From JANYGA01 sp031420415 (lineage in GTDB: Bacteria; Vulcanimicrobiota; Vulcanimicrobiia; Vulcanimicrobiales; Vulcanimicrobiaceae): 64,000 nucleotides of DNA. The notes below the pieces were generated by a model. That model was given only the letters and a program-made list of their open reading frames with translations. It was not told the DNA's origin and made no database searches. The position numbers and the translations under genes were made by a program. Each line of letters starts with the position of its first letter. Positions within the stretch are counted from its first letter, which is position 1. This document shows, in pieces, positions 1 through 8,134 of the stretch. The DNA lies in assembly GCA_031420415.1 (NCBI GenBank), contig JANOMT010000006.1, forward strand, positions 62,001-126,000, in the 5' to 3' direction.

Positions 1-2
1 TG

Positions 3-476
3 CCGAATTTGCTCGTCGGCCGCGGCGCGTCGATCCCTCAAGCGGGGCAAGTCGTTACGGCTTTTCTTCTGATCTCGGTGATCGGGTTGCTCGCGGGCGG
101 CTCGCTCTCGGATCGCTTCGGCGCGATCCGCGTATCGATCGCGGCGCTCGTGGCTGCCGTGCCGTTACTCTTCGCGTTTTTCTTCACGCCGGTCGCGATC
201 GCGGTGCCTGCCTTACTGCTCGCGAGCGTCTTGCTCGCGGTGCAGAACGCGCCGGGCGTGGCGATCGTGCAGACGATGTTACCGAAAAATCTCGGCATGG
301 CGCTCGGCCTCATGAACGGCGTCGCCTTCGGCTTCGGGTCGGCCGCCGTCGCTGGAATCGGGCTCGTCGTTGCGGGTGCGGGTCCGGCCGTCGCGCTCGA
401 ATCGGTGAGTGCGGTGCCGCTGCTCGCCGCGCTCGCGTACGTCGCGGTCGCACGCCGCGCGGCGGTCGCGTCTTAA
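3..476 (+). CDS. MFS transporter, C-terminal part (fosmidomycin-resistance-like)
   Basis: The gene runs in from before the window; only about the last 158 residues are present, so the start is not seen. The fragment is a hydrophobic exporter half. It has a helix ending in the MFS loop 2/3-type motif GGSLSDRFG (near residue 32 of the fragment), then several alanine/leucine/valine membrane segments, and a stretch PKNLGMALGLMNGVAFGFGS that resembles the sixth-loop region of the Fsr-type drug exporter branch of the family. It would be an inner-membrane proton-driven exporter; the substrate cannot be told from this piece. It ends two bases before the convergent NamZ-like gene. Confidence 0.75.
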   Translation, partial: PNLLVGRGASIPQAGQVVTAFLLISVIGLLAGGSLSDRFGAIRVSIAALVAAVPLLFAFFFTPVAIAVPALLLASVLLAVQNAPGVAIVQTMLPKNLGMALGLMNGVAFGFGSAAVAGIGLVVAGAGPAVALESVSAVPLLAALAYVAVARRAAVAS

Positions 477-477
477 T

Positions 478-1758
478 CTACGTGTAGATCAAAAACCGTT
501 CGCGCAACTCTTCAAAGGCATGCGTCGCGGGTTCCCACGCGCGTAAGATCGCGTCGGCGTCGAGCCCGTCTAGCAGCCCGCGACGAAGCGTGTCCGTGCC
601 CCAGTCGCGATCGAGCGACGCGGCGCTACGAATCGAGAGGGCGGCGGGTTCGATCTTACGCACCGCACACAGAATTTCGACCGCTGCCCGCACCGCGCGA
701 AACGCGCGCGCATCGATGATCACGAGTTCCACGCCCGTGAGCGTCTTACCCGACCAAAAACCGGACATCGGCACCCAGGAGACCGCGCGGAAATGCACGC
801 CCGGCAACGCACGATTGTTGAGTTCGTCTGAGAGCCTGAGGCCGTCGAGCTTGTAGGCGCCCGCATATTTAAACGGCTTCGTATAGCCCGTGCCGTTATT
901 GACGCCCGCCGAATCGATGAGCCCCGTCGCGGGATAGACGAGCGTCGTATCCCATTCGGGAATGTTCGGTGAGGTCTGTACCCACGCGAGTTTGGTATCG
1001 GGCCAAAGCATCTCGCGCGTATAGCCCTTCATCGCGATCACGCGCAGGTTCGCGCCGATGCCGAAGTGCTCGTTGTAGAGTTTCGCGAGTTCGCCGATCG
1101 TCATGCCGTGCCGCACCGGAATGGGATAGAGGCCGATGAACGAGGCGAACTTCGGATCGAGGACGGGGCCTTCGACGATCGTGCCGCCGATGGGATTGGG
1201 GCGATCGAGCACCCACACGGTTTTGGAGAGCGCCTTCGCTGCCGTCAGTACGTAGGCGAGCGTCGAGATGTACGTATACGCGCGATCGCCGACGTCTTGA
1301 ATATCGAAAAGGATGACGTCGATGCCCTCGAGCATCGCGGCACTCGGTCGACGTGTCGCGCCGTAGAGCGAGTAGACGGGAAGCGTACTGCGCTCGTCGA
1401 CGTACGACGGCACGTAGGCACCGGCGGGTTGATCGCCGCGGAGGCCGTGTTCGGGTGAATAGATCGCTTTGAGCGCGATCTGCGGATTGCGCCGGATGGC
1501 ATCGACCACCGTTTCGAGGCCCGACGTCACACCCGTTTGATTCGTGACGACGCCGACGCTTCGGCCGCGCAGATCGTGCCACGCGTCGTTCAAGAAGATC
1601 TCGTTGCCGAGCGTGACGGCCGCGCGCGGCATGGCGGCGGCGTTTGCCCCTCGCGGGCTCAAAGCGAGCGCGCTCGACACACCGGCGGCCGACGTCGTGA
1701 GTGCCGCCGTCCCACCGAGGAACGTGCGCCGATCGATCCCGGTCTTTCGCGCGTTCAT
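478..1758 (-). CDS. DUF1343 / NamZ-like exo-beta-N-acetylmuramidase, Tat-exported
   Basis: A 426-residue protein of the DUF1343 family, whose characterised member NamZ removes terminal MurNAc from peptidoglycan fragments. The N-terminus carries a twin-arginine signal (DRRTFLGG at residues 9-16, followed by an alanine/serine-rich hydrophobic stretch), so it should leave the cytoplasm folded. Family blocks visible are VGVVTNQTGV, YSPEHGLRGD, LFDIQDVGDRAYTY and VLDRPNPIGG. The stop of mqnD lies 4 bases upstream of its ATG, which makes it the likely last gene of the long minus-strand operon; functional coupling to quinone or queuosine synthesis is not obvious. A muramidase role is inferred from the family, not from catalytic residues I could verify. 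Confidence 0.85.
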   Translation of the reverse strand: MNARKTGIDRRTFLGGTAALTTSAAGVSSALALSPRGANAAAMPRAAVTLGNEIFLNDAWHDLRGRSVGVVTNQTGVTSGLETVVDAIRRNPQIALKAIYSPEHGLRGDQPAGAYVPSYVDERSTLPVYSLYGATRRPSAAMLEGIDVILFDIQDVGDRAYTYISTLAYVLTAAKALSKTVWVLDRPNPIGGTIVEGPVLDPKFASFIGLYPIPVRHGMTIGELAKLYNEHFGIGANLRVIAMKGYTREMLWPDTKLAWVQTSPNIPEWDTTLVYPATGLIDSAGVNNGTGYTKPFKYAGAYKLDGLRLSDELNNRALPGVHFRAVSWVPMSGFWSGKTLTGVELVIIDARAFRAVRAAVEILCAVRKIEPAALSIRSAASLDRDWGTDTLRRGLLDGLDADAILRAWEPATHAFEELRERFLIYT

Positions 1759-1762
1759 CGGG

Positions 1763-2611
1763 CTACACGAACTCCGGCGTTACGTTCGACGGGATGAGCC
1801 CGGCTGTGGAAGCGCGCGTAAAGAGATCGCCGATTGCGGCCACGCCCGCATCGCCGAGATCCACGGAGTACTCGTTGACGTAGAGCGCGATATGCGCGCG
1901 CATCACCGCTTCGTCCATCTCGAAAGCGTGTTCGCGAACGTAGGGTGCGACTGCCGCGTCGTCCGCGCGGGCGAAGGCGAGGCTCGCCCGAATCGTGTCG
2001 TCGATCTTGCGCGCCACAGCGTCGGCTTGATCGCGTCGCACTAAAATCGCGCCGAGCGGAATGGGGTTGCCCGTCTCATGCTCCCACCACTGCCCGAGAT
2101 CGGCGATGCACGCGAGGCCCGATGCCGCATAGGTGAACCGCGATTCGTGTATGATGAGTCCCGCGTCGACGTCGCCTTTCGCGACGGCATCGACGATGCG
2201 ATCGAAGCGCATCGGCACCGCATCGACGCTACGACCGAGCGCGAGTCGTAACAAGAGATACGCCGTCGTGAGTGCGCCTGGAATCGCGATCTTCGCATCG
2301 CGCGGTAACGTCGCAAGCGTCGGCACGTTACCATCGGCATCGGGTTTCGCGATGAGAAGCGGCCCACACCCGCGCCCGAGTGCACCGCCCGCGCGGAGAA
2401 TGCGATACGAGCCGAGCAGATACGGGATCGCGCCGTAACTCACTTTCGTCAGCTCGAAACGCGCGCCGCGCGCGGCTTCGTTGAGCGCTTCGACGTCGTC
2501 GAGCACGACGTTGACGGGCGGTGCGTCTGCGAGCAAGTGCTTCGTCCATGCGGCAAAGATGTACGTGTCGTTGGGGCACGGAGAGTACGCGAGGGAGAGC
2601 GTCGACATCAT
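1763..2611 (-). CDS. mqnD: 1,4-dihydroxy-6-naphthoate synthase
   Basis: About 282 residues. It matches MqnD, which converts cyclic dehypoxanthine futalosine into 1,4-dihydroxy-6-naphthoate in the futalosine menaquinone pathway. The diagnostic N-terminus LSLAYSPCPNDTYIFAAW is present, with the periplasmic-binding-like fold expected of the family and later blocks such as LLIHESRFTYA-type and LGAILVRRD. Two ATG codons stand in tandem; the first (2611) overlaps the mqnB stop as ATGA and is preferred. It is directly coupled to mqnB. Genes for MqnA and MqnC, needed for the same pathway, are not in the window. Confidence 0.93.
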   Translation of the reverse strand: MMSTLSLAYSPCPNDTYIFAAWTKHLLADAPPVNVVLDDVEALNEAARGARFELTKVSYGAIPYLLGSYRILRAGGALGRGCGPLLIAKPDADGNVPTLATLPRDAKIAIPGALTTAYLLLRLALGRSVDAVPMRFDRIVDAVAKGDVDAGLIIHESRFTYAASGLACIADLGQWWEHETGNPIPLGAILVRRDQADAVARKIDDTIRASLAFARADDAAVAPYVREHAFEMDEAVMRAHIALYVNEYSVDLGDAGVAAIGDLFTRASTAGLIPSNVTPEFV

Positions 2612-3219
2612 TCGTCTTTCCGGGAAGCGAGTCGTGCGAGAACGCGGTCGAGGGTGGCTGCCGTGGCACGCGCGCCGGCGGTGAAATCCCACTCGCTCGC
2701 CGCGCGGTCGCCGATATAGTTCGAGATCCCACGCACGCCGATTGCGGGTACGCCCGCAACCTCCGCCGCGCGTAAGACGGAGAAGCCCTCCATCGTTTCG
2801 ACGTCGTGGCCGTATCGCGCGCGCAAACGTCGGCCCGTTGCATCGGTCGTCGTCACCGCCGCGACGGTGACGCCCGTAGCATGCGGCGCGATACCCGCGA
2901 GACGCGCGACGAGTGCGGCATCCGCGCTCGCGCGTTCCACGAGCGTTCCCTCCGGCAACGCGAGCACGCCACCACCCTCGAGGCCGAAATCGCCGAGTGC
3001 GTCGGCCGTGATGAGTCGCGCATCGCCGACCCGGGCAACGTCGCGATAAATGCCGCCGATTCCGGCGTTGATCACGGCCGCATACGGCGCCGACCCGAGT
3101 TGCCGAGCGACGCCGATCGCCGCTTCGACCGGACCGACACCACATGCGAAGATCTTCACGTTGGCGGGTGGCGTGAAGAAGCGAAGTTCGGCCGAGAGCG
3201 CGCAGACGACCAGGATCAT
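2608..3219 (-). CDS. mqnB: Futalosine hydrolase
   Basis: A 203-residue nucleoside-phosphorylase-fold hydrolase that cleaves futalosine (menaquinone synthesis). Seen: start MILVVCALSAELRFF, a glycine-rich block INAGIGGIYRD, and the purine-binding VETMEGFSVLRAAEVAGVPAIGVRGISN region near residues 135-165. ATG at 3219 was chosen because longer versions would run far into queE and the family begins exactly at this hydrophobic strand. The gene overlaps mqnD by 4 bases and follows queE by 23 bases, so the four genes are likely one transcript. Confidence 0.92.
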   Translation of the reverse strand: MILVVCALSAELRFFTPPANVKIFACGVGPVEAAIGVARQLGSAPYAAVINAGIGGIYRDVARVGDARLITADALGDFGLEGGGVLALPEGTLVERASADAALVARLAGIAPHATGVTVAAVTTTDATGRRLRARYGHDVETMEGFSVLRAAEVAGVPAIGVRGISNYIGDRAASEWDFTAGARATAATLDRVLARLASRKDE

Positions 3220-3242
3220 CCGAGCGCGTTCCGCTTCACGTG

Positions 3243-3821
3243 CTAACGAATGCCGATGAATTTGTGCGTTTGCAAGCCGAGACGAAAACGATCGGGTCGG
3301 GCTTTTGCGGCATCGATGGCGAGCGCTACATTTGCGGGTTTGTTCCCCTCGGGCTGCAGAAACGTCGGCAACGGACGCGTGCCAAACGACGCGAGCCATT
3401 CGTCGGGCACGCGACCGTCGACGATGAGTTTGATCTCGTTTGCGCGCGCCGCCATTTCGGGCGTGAGCCGTTCTTTCGGCGAAACGGTAAGCCACACGTC
3501 GCTCGCTAAATCCACCGCGATGCTGCCGTTGGACTCGATGTGAACGCGGCGACCATCGGCGCGAAGCGCATCGATAAGGACCGAACTTTCGGCTTGCGCG
3601 AAAGGCTCACCGCCGGTAAGGATCACCATCGGACAATCGCCCCCGAGTTCGCGCACGCGCGCGACGATCGCTTCGACGGAAAGAAACGCTTTCGTCGCAT
3701 AGTCGGTGTCGCAAAAGCGGCAGTTGAGATTGCACCCCGCGAGACGCACGAAGACAGCGGGCGTTCCGGTCCAGACACCCTCGCCTTGCACGCTGTAGAA
3801 GATCTCAGCGAGCGCTAGCAT
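3243..3821 (-). CDS. queE: 7-carboxy-7-deazaguanine synthase (radical SAM)
   Basis: 192 residues. It converts 6-carboxytetrahydropterin to 7-carboxy-7-deazaguanine, the radical-SAM step of queuosine/preQ0 synthesis. The first residues carry EIFYSVQGEGVWTGTPAVF, typical of QueE, then the cluster-binding CNLNCRFCD (CxxxCxxC; cysteines near residues 30, 34 and 37) and the glycine-rich LTGGEPF. The C-terminus FRLGLQTHKFIGIR is also typical. The start ATG at 3821 lies inside the end of queD, giving a 17-base overlap and translational coupling. The length is on the short side of the family, as expected for the compact bacterial type. Confidence 0.95.
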   Translation of the reverse strand: MLALAEIFYSVQGEGVWTGTPAVFVRLAGCNLNCRFCDTDYATKAFLSVEAIVARVRELGGDCPMVILTGGEPFAQAESSVLIDALRADGRRVHIESNGSIAVDLASDVWLTVSPKERLTPEMAARANEIKLIVDGRVPDEWLASFGTRPLPTFLQPEGNKPANVALAIDAAKARPDRFRLGLQTHKFIGIR

Positions 3822-4182
3822 CGTCGCCTCGCACGATCGCACATGCGGTTTGTGTTTCCCAGACCACGATCTCGACGAGTTGCGGGAGATGCTCGGCGAT
3901 CTCGTTCCAGACCCAGATTGCGATGCGTTCGGCCGTGGGGTTCTCGATGAGATCGTTGAGCGACGCGTGGTCGAGCCGATCGATGATGCGCGGGCGCACG
4001 ACAGCTCCGATTTCGTCGAAATCGGCGACCATGCCGGTCGCGGGGCCTGTGGTTTGCGGCTCGCCTGCGACTGCGACATCGAGGCGATACGAGTGGCCGT
4101 GCAAGCTCGCGCACTTCCCGAGATGGAACGGTAAGATGTGGGCGGCTTCAAAACGGAATTGCTTGCGGATTTCGACGGTCAC
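3805..4182 (-). CDS. queD: 6-carboxy-5,6,7,8-tetrahydropterin synthase
   Basis: 125 residues of the 6-pyruvoyl-tetrahydropterin synthase family. Zinc-binding histidines are visible in FEAAHIL (near residue 14) and LHGHSYRL (near residues 28-30). The acid-base pair region LDHASLNDL and the substrate-binding NPTAERIAIWVW follow. It makes 6-carboxytetrahydropterin for QueE next door. queD-queE then run straight into mqnB-mqnD. queC and queF are not in the window, so the final product (preQ0 or queuosine) is not fixed by the sequence. Confidence 0.95.
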   Translation of the reverse strand: MTVEIRKQFRFEAAHILPFHLGKCASLHGHSYRLDVAVAGEPQTTGPATGMVADFDEIGAVVRPRIIDRLDHASLNDLIENPTAERIAIWVWNEIAEHLPQLVEIVVWETQTACAIVRGDDASAR

Positions 4183-4228
4183 GACCGCTCGATCTTCGCC
4201 CTACACGCGCGCTGGCCCCGGGCGGGGC

Positions 4229-4636
4229 TCAGCCTGCGTTGACGCACTCGGTTGAAACCCAGTAGTGTTTGCCCGCACCGAAAGGCGAGTAGACGTCGAT
4301 CGTCGTTTCGTAGAGCGTCAAGCCCACGTACGCGAGCGTGCCATCGCCGATCACATCGAAGCCATCGCCGATGCGCGCGGGGGGATAGGCCGTCCGTGTC
4401 GGCGCCGAGTTGCGATCCGGCCAGACGTAGAAAAACGCGGGCTCGCACACGACGATACCGCGGTGGACTTGCGTCTGCGTCGGACGCGCACTGGACCCGG
4501 CGGGCGAGCTCGAACTCGCGGCGCTCGGTGCGGGGGATGGAGTGGGTTTTGCAATCGCAGGCGCCGCGAAAGCGACCGCGAGCGCGCAGCCGACGACGAA
4601 CGCCGCGACAGACGATGGCTTGCCGAGATGATTCAT
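4229..4636 (-). CDS. Small secreted protein of unknown function
   Basis: 135 residues with a clear Sec signal peptide (hydrophobic core VAAFVVGCALAVAFAAPAIA, residues 10-29), then a proline/serine/alanine-rich linker and a roughly 75-residue folded part containing two cysteines (VVCEPAF near the middle and STECVNAG at the C-terminus) that could form a disulfide. ATG at 4636 has a good AGGAG ribosome-binding site 5 bases ahead. I do not recognise a family. It sits between the E2 gene (23 bases upstream) and queD (46 bases downstream), on the same strand. Confidence 0.7.
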   Translation of the reverse strand: MNHLGKPSSVAAFVVGCALAVAFAAPAIAKPTPSPAPSAASSSSPAGSSARPTQTQVHRGIVVCEPAFFYVWPDRNSAPTRTAYPPARIGDGFDVIGDGTLAYVGLTLYETTIDVYSPFGAGKHYWVSTECVNAG

Positions 4637-4659
4637 AACGCTCCTGTACCCACGATTTC

Positions 4660-6000
4660 CTAGAGGTCGCCCGACGGCCCCATCGCTTCGAGTCGCTTCT
4701 TCACGTCGCCAAGGAACGCGTTTGCGATCGTGCCGTCGATGACGCGGTGATCGAGTGAGAGGCAGACGTTCATCATCGAGCGGATCGCAATCGCGTCGTT
4801 GATGACGACCGGCCGTTTGACGACCGCTTCCATCGTGACGATACCGGCTTGGCCGCCGTTGATGATCGGTTTCGAGAGCACGGAACCGTTCGCGCCCGTG
4901 TTGTTGACGGTGAACGTCCCGCCGCCGAGTTCGTCTGGGCCGAGTTTGCCCGCACGCGCGCGGGCGATGATTTTGCCTGCGGCGCCGGCGAGCCCGCCGA
5001 TCGAAAGCGAATCGGCATCGCGAATGACGGGAACCATCAGATTCGAATCGAGACCGACGGCGATGCCGATATTGATTTCGCAATGGACGACGATGCCGTC
5101 GTCGGTGAACTTCGCATTGAGCAGTGGATGAAGCTTTAGCGCTTGCACGACGGCGTACATGAAGAACGGCAAGAGCGTCAGTGCGTAGCCTTTATCGTTC
5201 TGGAAACGAGTCTTTGCAGCACCTCGCCACGCCCAAACGTTCGTGACGTCGACCTCGACCATCGTCCATGCGTGCGGCGCGTTTGCGAGCGACTCGACCA
5301 TGCGCTTCGCGATGATCTTGCGCGCGGGTGAGAGCGGCACGAGCGTTCCCGGAATCGGCGAGCCATAGGTCGACGTGCCGCTCGGCGGTGCGACGGTCGT
5401 GGGGACCACGGCGCGCGCGATGTCGGGTTGCGGTGCCTGGACGATCGTCGCGGCAGCGAGGACGTCGTCGATCGTAACGCGACCGTTATGACCCGTGCCG
5501 CGCACCGACGACACATCGAGATCGTGAACGCGCGCGAGCTTGCGGACTGCGGGCGAAAAGCGGCGCAGCACGTCCGGATCGTTCGTGAAGCCATGCCGCG
5601 CGCCACCGTTCATCGATGTGCGCCCATTGCCGACGCTCGGAACGGTCGCGGACGTGACGCTTGCGATCTTCGCACCCGCAGGCGACGGCGCATCGCTCGG
5701 CGCGTGAGACGCACTTTCCGCCTGCGGTGCCGCAGGTGCACTCGCGCCGCTGGGAACCGCGCCGATTTCATCGATGATCGCGATCGGCGCGCCCGTGGCT
5801 ACGGTTTCGCCTTCTTTGCAGATGATCTCGCGCAGGATGCCCGTGACGGGTGAGGGGACTTCGGCGTTGACTTTATCGGTCGAGACTTCGACGAACGCTT
5901 CGTATTTTTCGATCGAGTCACCGGGCTTCTTGAGCCACTGCGCGACCGTGCCCTCGGTGACGGTCTCACCGAGTTGCGGCATGGTAATCGTGGTCGCCAT
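4660..6000 (-). CDS. 2-oxoacid dehydrogenase E2 (dihydrolipoyl acyltransferase)
   Basis: 446 residues with three parts: an N-terminal lipoyl domain (residues 1-80, lipoylated Lys43 in EVSTDKVNAEV), a peripheral-subunit-binding domain (near residues 145-180, SPAVRKLARVHDLD...GRVTIDDVL) and the acyltransferase core ending in the catalytic HRVIDG (His418, Asp422). ATG at 6000 was chosen because the lipoyl domain starts immediately (MATTITMPQLGETV) and the E1beta stop is only 4 bases upstream. One lipoyl domain and the E1alpha/E1beta partners suggest a branched-chain or acetoin/pyruvate-type complex rather than the oxoglutarate one. No E3 gene is adjacent. Confidence 0.93.
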   Translation of the reverse strand: MATTITMPQLGETVTEGTVAQWLKKPGDSIEKYEAFVEVSTDKVNAEVPSPVTGILREIICKEGETVATGAPIAIIDEIGAVPSGASAPAAPQAESASHAPSDAPSPAGAKIASVTSATVPSVGNGRTSMNGGARHGFTNDPDVLRRFSPAVRKLARVHDLDVSSVRGTGHNGRVTIDDVLAAATIVQAPQPDIARAVVPTTVAPPSGTSTYGSPIPGTLVPLSPARKIIAKRMVESLANAPHAWTMVEVDVTNVWAWRGAAKTRFQNDKGYALTLLPFFMYAVVQALKLHPLLNAKFTDDGIVVHCEINIGIAVGLDSNLMVPVIRDADSLSIGGLAGAAGKIIARARAGKLGPDELGGGTFTVNNTGANGSVLSKPIINGGQAGIVTMEAVVKRPVVINDAIAIRSMMNVCLSLDHRVIDGTIANAFLGDVKKRLEAMGPSGDL

Positions 6001-6004
6001 TACT

Positions 6005-7006
6005 TTAGAACCGAACCATTTCACGCATGGCTTCGGCCATGCGAGTCGTCGAGATCATGAACGCGGCTTCGAGGGGTGCCGCGTAGCCCATCGCGGGAAC
6101 GTCGGGGCCGCAGAGACGCCGGATCGGCGCGTCGAGTTCGAAGAATGCATCCTCGGCGACCATCGCGGCGATCTCGGCCCCGACGCCGCCGAATTTATTA
6201 TCCTCGTGAACGATCAAGAGCTTGTGCGTCTTGCGAACGCTCGCGAGGATCGTCGTGCGGTCCATAGGCCGGATCGAACGGAGATCGATCACCTCGACGG
6301 ACATCCCATCCGCCGCGAGGGTCTTCGCGGCTTCGATCGCTTGATGAACGTAGAGCCCGTACGAGACGACGGTGAGCTTATCGCCGGGATGTTTGATATC
6401 GGCTTTGCCGATCGGGATCGTGTAATGGCCGGAAGGCACATCGCCCTTGACCATCCGATAGGTTTTCTTGTGCTCCAGAAAGAGCACGGGATCGGGATCG
6501 TCGATCGCGGCGTTGAGGAGGCCTTTGATATCGGCGGGAAACGACGGTGCGACGATCTTGAGCCCGGGCACGTGATAGAAGAGCGCTTCGATCGAGACCG
6601 AGTGCGAGAGCGCGCCGCGCACGCCGCCGCCGTAAGGCGTGCGGATCACGAGCGGACACGTATAGTCGCCGTTGCTGCGATAGCGCGTCTTTGCGGCTTC
6701 GCCGACGATCTGATTGAACGCGGGATAGATGAAGTCGGCGAATTGAATCTCGGCGATCGGTCGTAAGCCCTCCATCGCCATGCCGATCGCGACGCCCACG
6801 ATCGAGGCTTCGGCGAGCGGCGTATCGATGATGCGCGACTCGCCGAACTCTTCGAGAAAGCCCTTGGTAATGAGGAAGACGTTGCCGCGTGCGCCGACGT
6901 CCTCACCGAGGATCACGGTGCGGTCGTCTGTTTTGAGTGCTTCGTAGAGTGTCGAACGAACGGCTTCGACGTTGTTCATCACGGTCGATTCGGTGGCTAT
7001 TGCCAT
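6005..7006 (-). CDS. 2-oxoacid dehydrogenase E1 beta subunit
   Basis: 333 residues, transketolase-like pyrimidine-binding type. Visible blocks: VILGEDVGARGNVFLITKGF, RIIDTPLAEASIVGVAIGMA with the glutamate that activates thiamine diphosphate, IQFADFIYPAFNQI, and the C-terminal VIDLRSIRPMD. It pairs with E1alpha, whose stop overlaps its start by 10 bases, and feeds the acyl group to the E2 encoded 4 bases downstream. The FADFIYPAFNQI block and lengths are closest to branched-chain 2-oxoacid dehydrogenases; pyruvate cannot be excluded from sequence alone. Confidence 0.93.
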   Translation of the reverse strand: MAIATESTVMNNVEAVRSTLYEALKTDDRTVILGEDVGARGNVFLITKGFLEEFGESRIIDTPLAEASIVGVAIGMAMEGLRPIAEIQFADFIYPAFNQIVGEAAKTRYRSNGDYTCPLVIRTPYGGGVRGALSHSVSIEALFYHVPGLKIVAPSFPADIKGLLNAAIDDPDPVLFLEHKKTYRMVKGDVPSGHYTIPIGKADIKHPGDKLTVVSYGLYVHQAIEAAKTLAADGMSVEVIDLRSIRPMDRTTILASVRKTHKLLIVHEDNKFGGVGAEIAAMVAEDAFFELDAPIRRLCGPDVPAMGYAAPLEAAFMISTTRMAEAMREMVRF

Positions 7007-8019
7007 GGCTCGTACGCCCCTTCGTAAACGTGTTTATCGAATTCGGATGCGTCGGGATAGGGGAGTGCTTCGACACGGTCGGTTACGTCGTTGACGAGGG
7101 CGAGAACGTTTTTCTTCATCTGCGAGATCTCGTCGCTCGTCATGATCGCGTGCTCGGTGAGGAGCTTCTCGAAAATCGGTACCGGATCTAAATGGCGGTG
7201 CGATTCGATCTCGTCGCGCGAGCGATACGTGCGATCGTCGTCGTCGGTCGTGTGCGAGAGGAAGCGGTAACACATCGCCTCGACGAGCGTCGGTCCGCCG
7301 CCCGCGCGCGCGCGATCGAGCGCTTCTCTTACGACGGCGTACGTAGCGATCGCATCGGAGCCGTCCACGCGCACGCCCGGTAAACCGTAACCCGGTGCCT
7401 TATCGATGATGCGTTCGCAGGCCATCTGTTTGTTACGAGGTGTGGAGATGGCCCACTCGTTGTTCTCACAGAGAAAGACGATCGGTAAGCGATGCACGGC
7501 GGCGAAGTTGACGGCTTCGTGCCATTCGCCCGAACTGGTCGCGCCGTCGCCGAACGTACACAGCACCGCGCGCCCCGCTTCACCGCGCAATTTCATCGCG
7601 TAGGCCGCGCCGACAGCGTGCGGGCAATGCGCGGCGATAATCGAGCTGATCGAAAGAATGCCGAGCGCGTGATGCGAGTAGTGGTTGGGAAATTGGCGCC
7701 CGCCGGAGACGTCTTCACCGCGCGCGAACATCGAGAGCAATGCGTGGATCGGATCCATGCCCACGCCGAGGCACAAGCCGATGTCGCGATAGTACGGTAC
7801 GAGAATATCGGTACCGCGCGCGAAAGCGATCGCGGCACCGGCGTGGATGCCTTCGTGGCCCTCGCTTCCCGTCGCGAACGGAATCTTGCCTTGACGATTG
7901 AGTTGGAAGCCACGATTATCGAGCATGCGCTGGAGCAGCATATTGTTGAGCATCCAGCGGAGCTGTTCGTCTGTAAGGCCGTGGCGCTCGAGCGCCGGTG
8001 TGGACATCGCTTTGGCCAT
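6997..8019 (-). CDS. 2-oxoacid dehydrogenase E1 alpha subunit
   Basis: 340 residues. The thiamine-diphosphate/Mg motif GDGATSSGEWHEAVNFAAVHRLPIVFLCENN-type block is present near residues 160-190, along with the substrate-channel LVPYYRDIGLCLGVG and the phosphorylation-loop-like SHTTDDDDRTYRS. SGEWHEAVNFAAV is typical of the branched-chain subfamily. First gene of the long minus-strand run; the 115 bases before it face the divergent amidohydrolase gene, so the shared promoter should lie there. Confidence 0.93.
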   Translation of the reverse strand: MAKAMSTPALERHGLTDEQLRWMLNNMLLQRMLDNRGFQLNRQGKIPFATGSEGHEGIHAGAAIAFARGTDILVPYYRDIGLCLGVGMDPIHALLSMFARGEDVSGGRQFPNHYSHHALGILSISSIIAAHCPHAVGAAYAMKLRGEAGRAVLCTFGDGATSSGEWHEAVNFAAVHRLPIVFLCENNEWAISTPRNKQMACERIIDKAPGYGLPGVRVDGSDAIATYAVVREALDRARAGGGPTLVEAMCYRFLSHTTDDDDRTYRSRDEIESHRHLDPVPIFEKLLTEHAIMTSDEISQMKKNVLALVNDVTDRVEALPYPDASEFDKHVYEGAYEPWQ

Positions 8020-8134
8020 TCAAGATTCTCCGTCGCTGAGTCGATAGTGATTGAGGCGAGAGGGTCATTCTCCTTTCAGGATGTGAAAACGCTCGCCGAG
8101 AGTGAAAGTGGGAGCGCCGCGGGAAGGACGGGCG
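8020..8134. promoter_or_regulatory. Divergent promoter region between E1alpha and amidohydrolase
   Basis: A 115-base gap between two divergently transcribed genes, and the only sizeable gap upstream of the 7.5-kb minus-strand run, so both promoters should be here. I see no convincing consensus -35/-10 pair or operator. The plus-strand end carries GGAAGGA at 8122-8128, the ribosome-binding site of the amidohydrolase. Confidence 0.4.
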
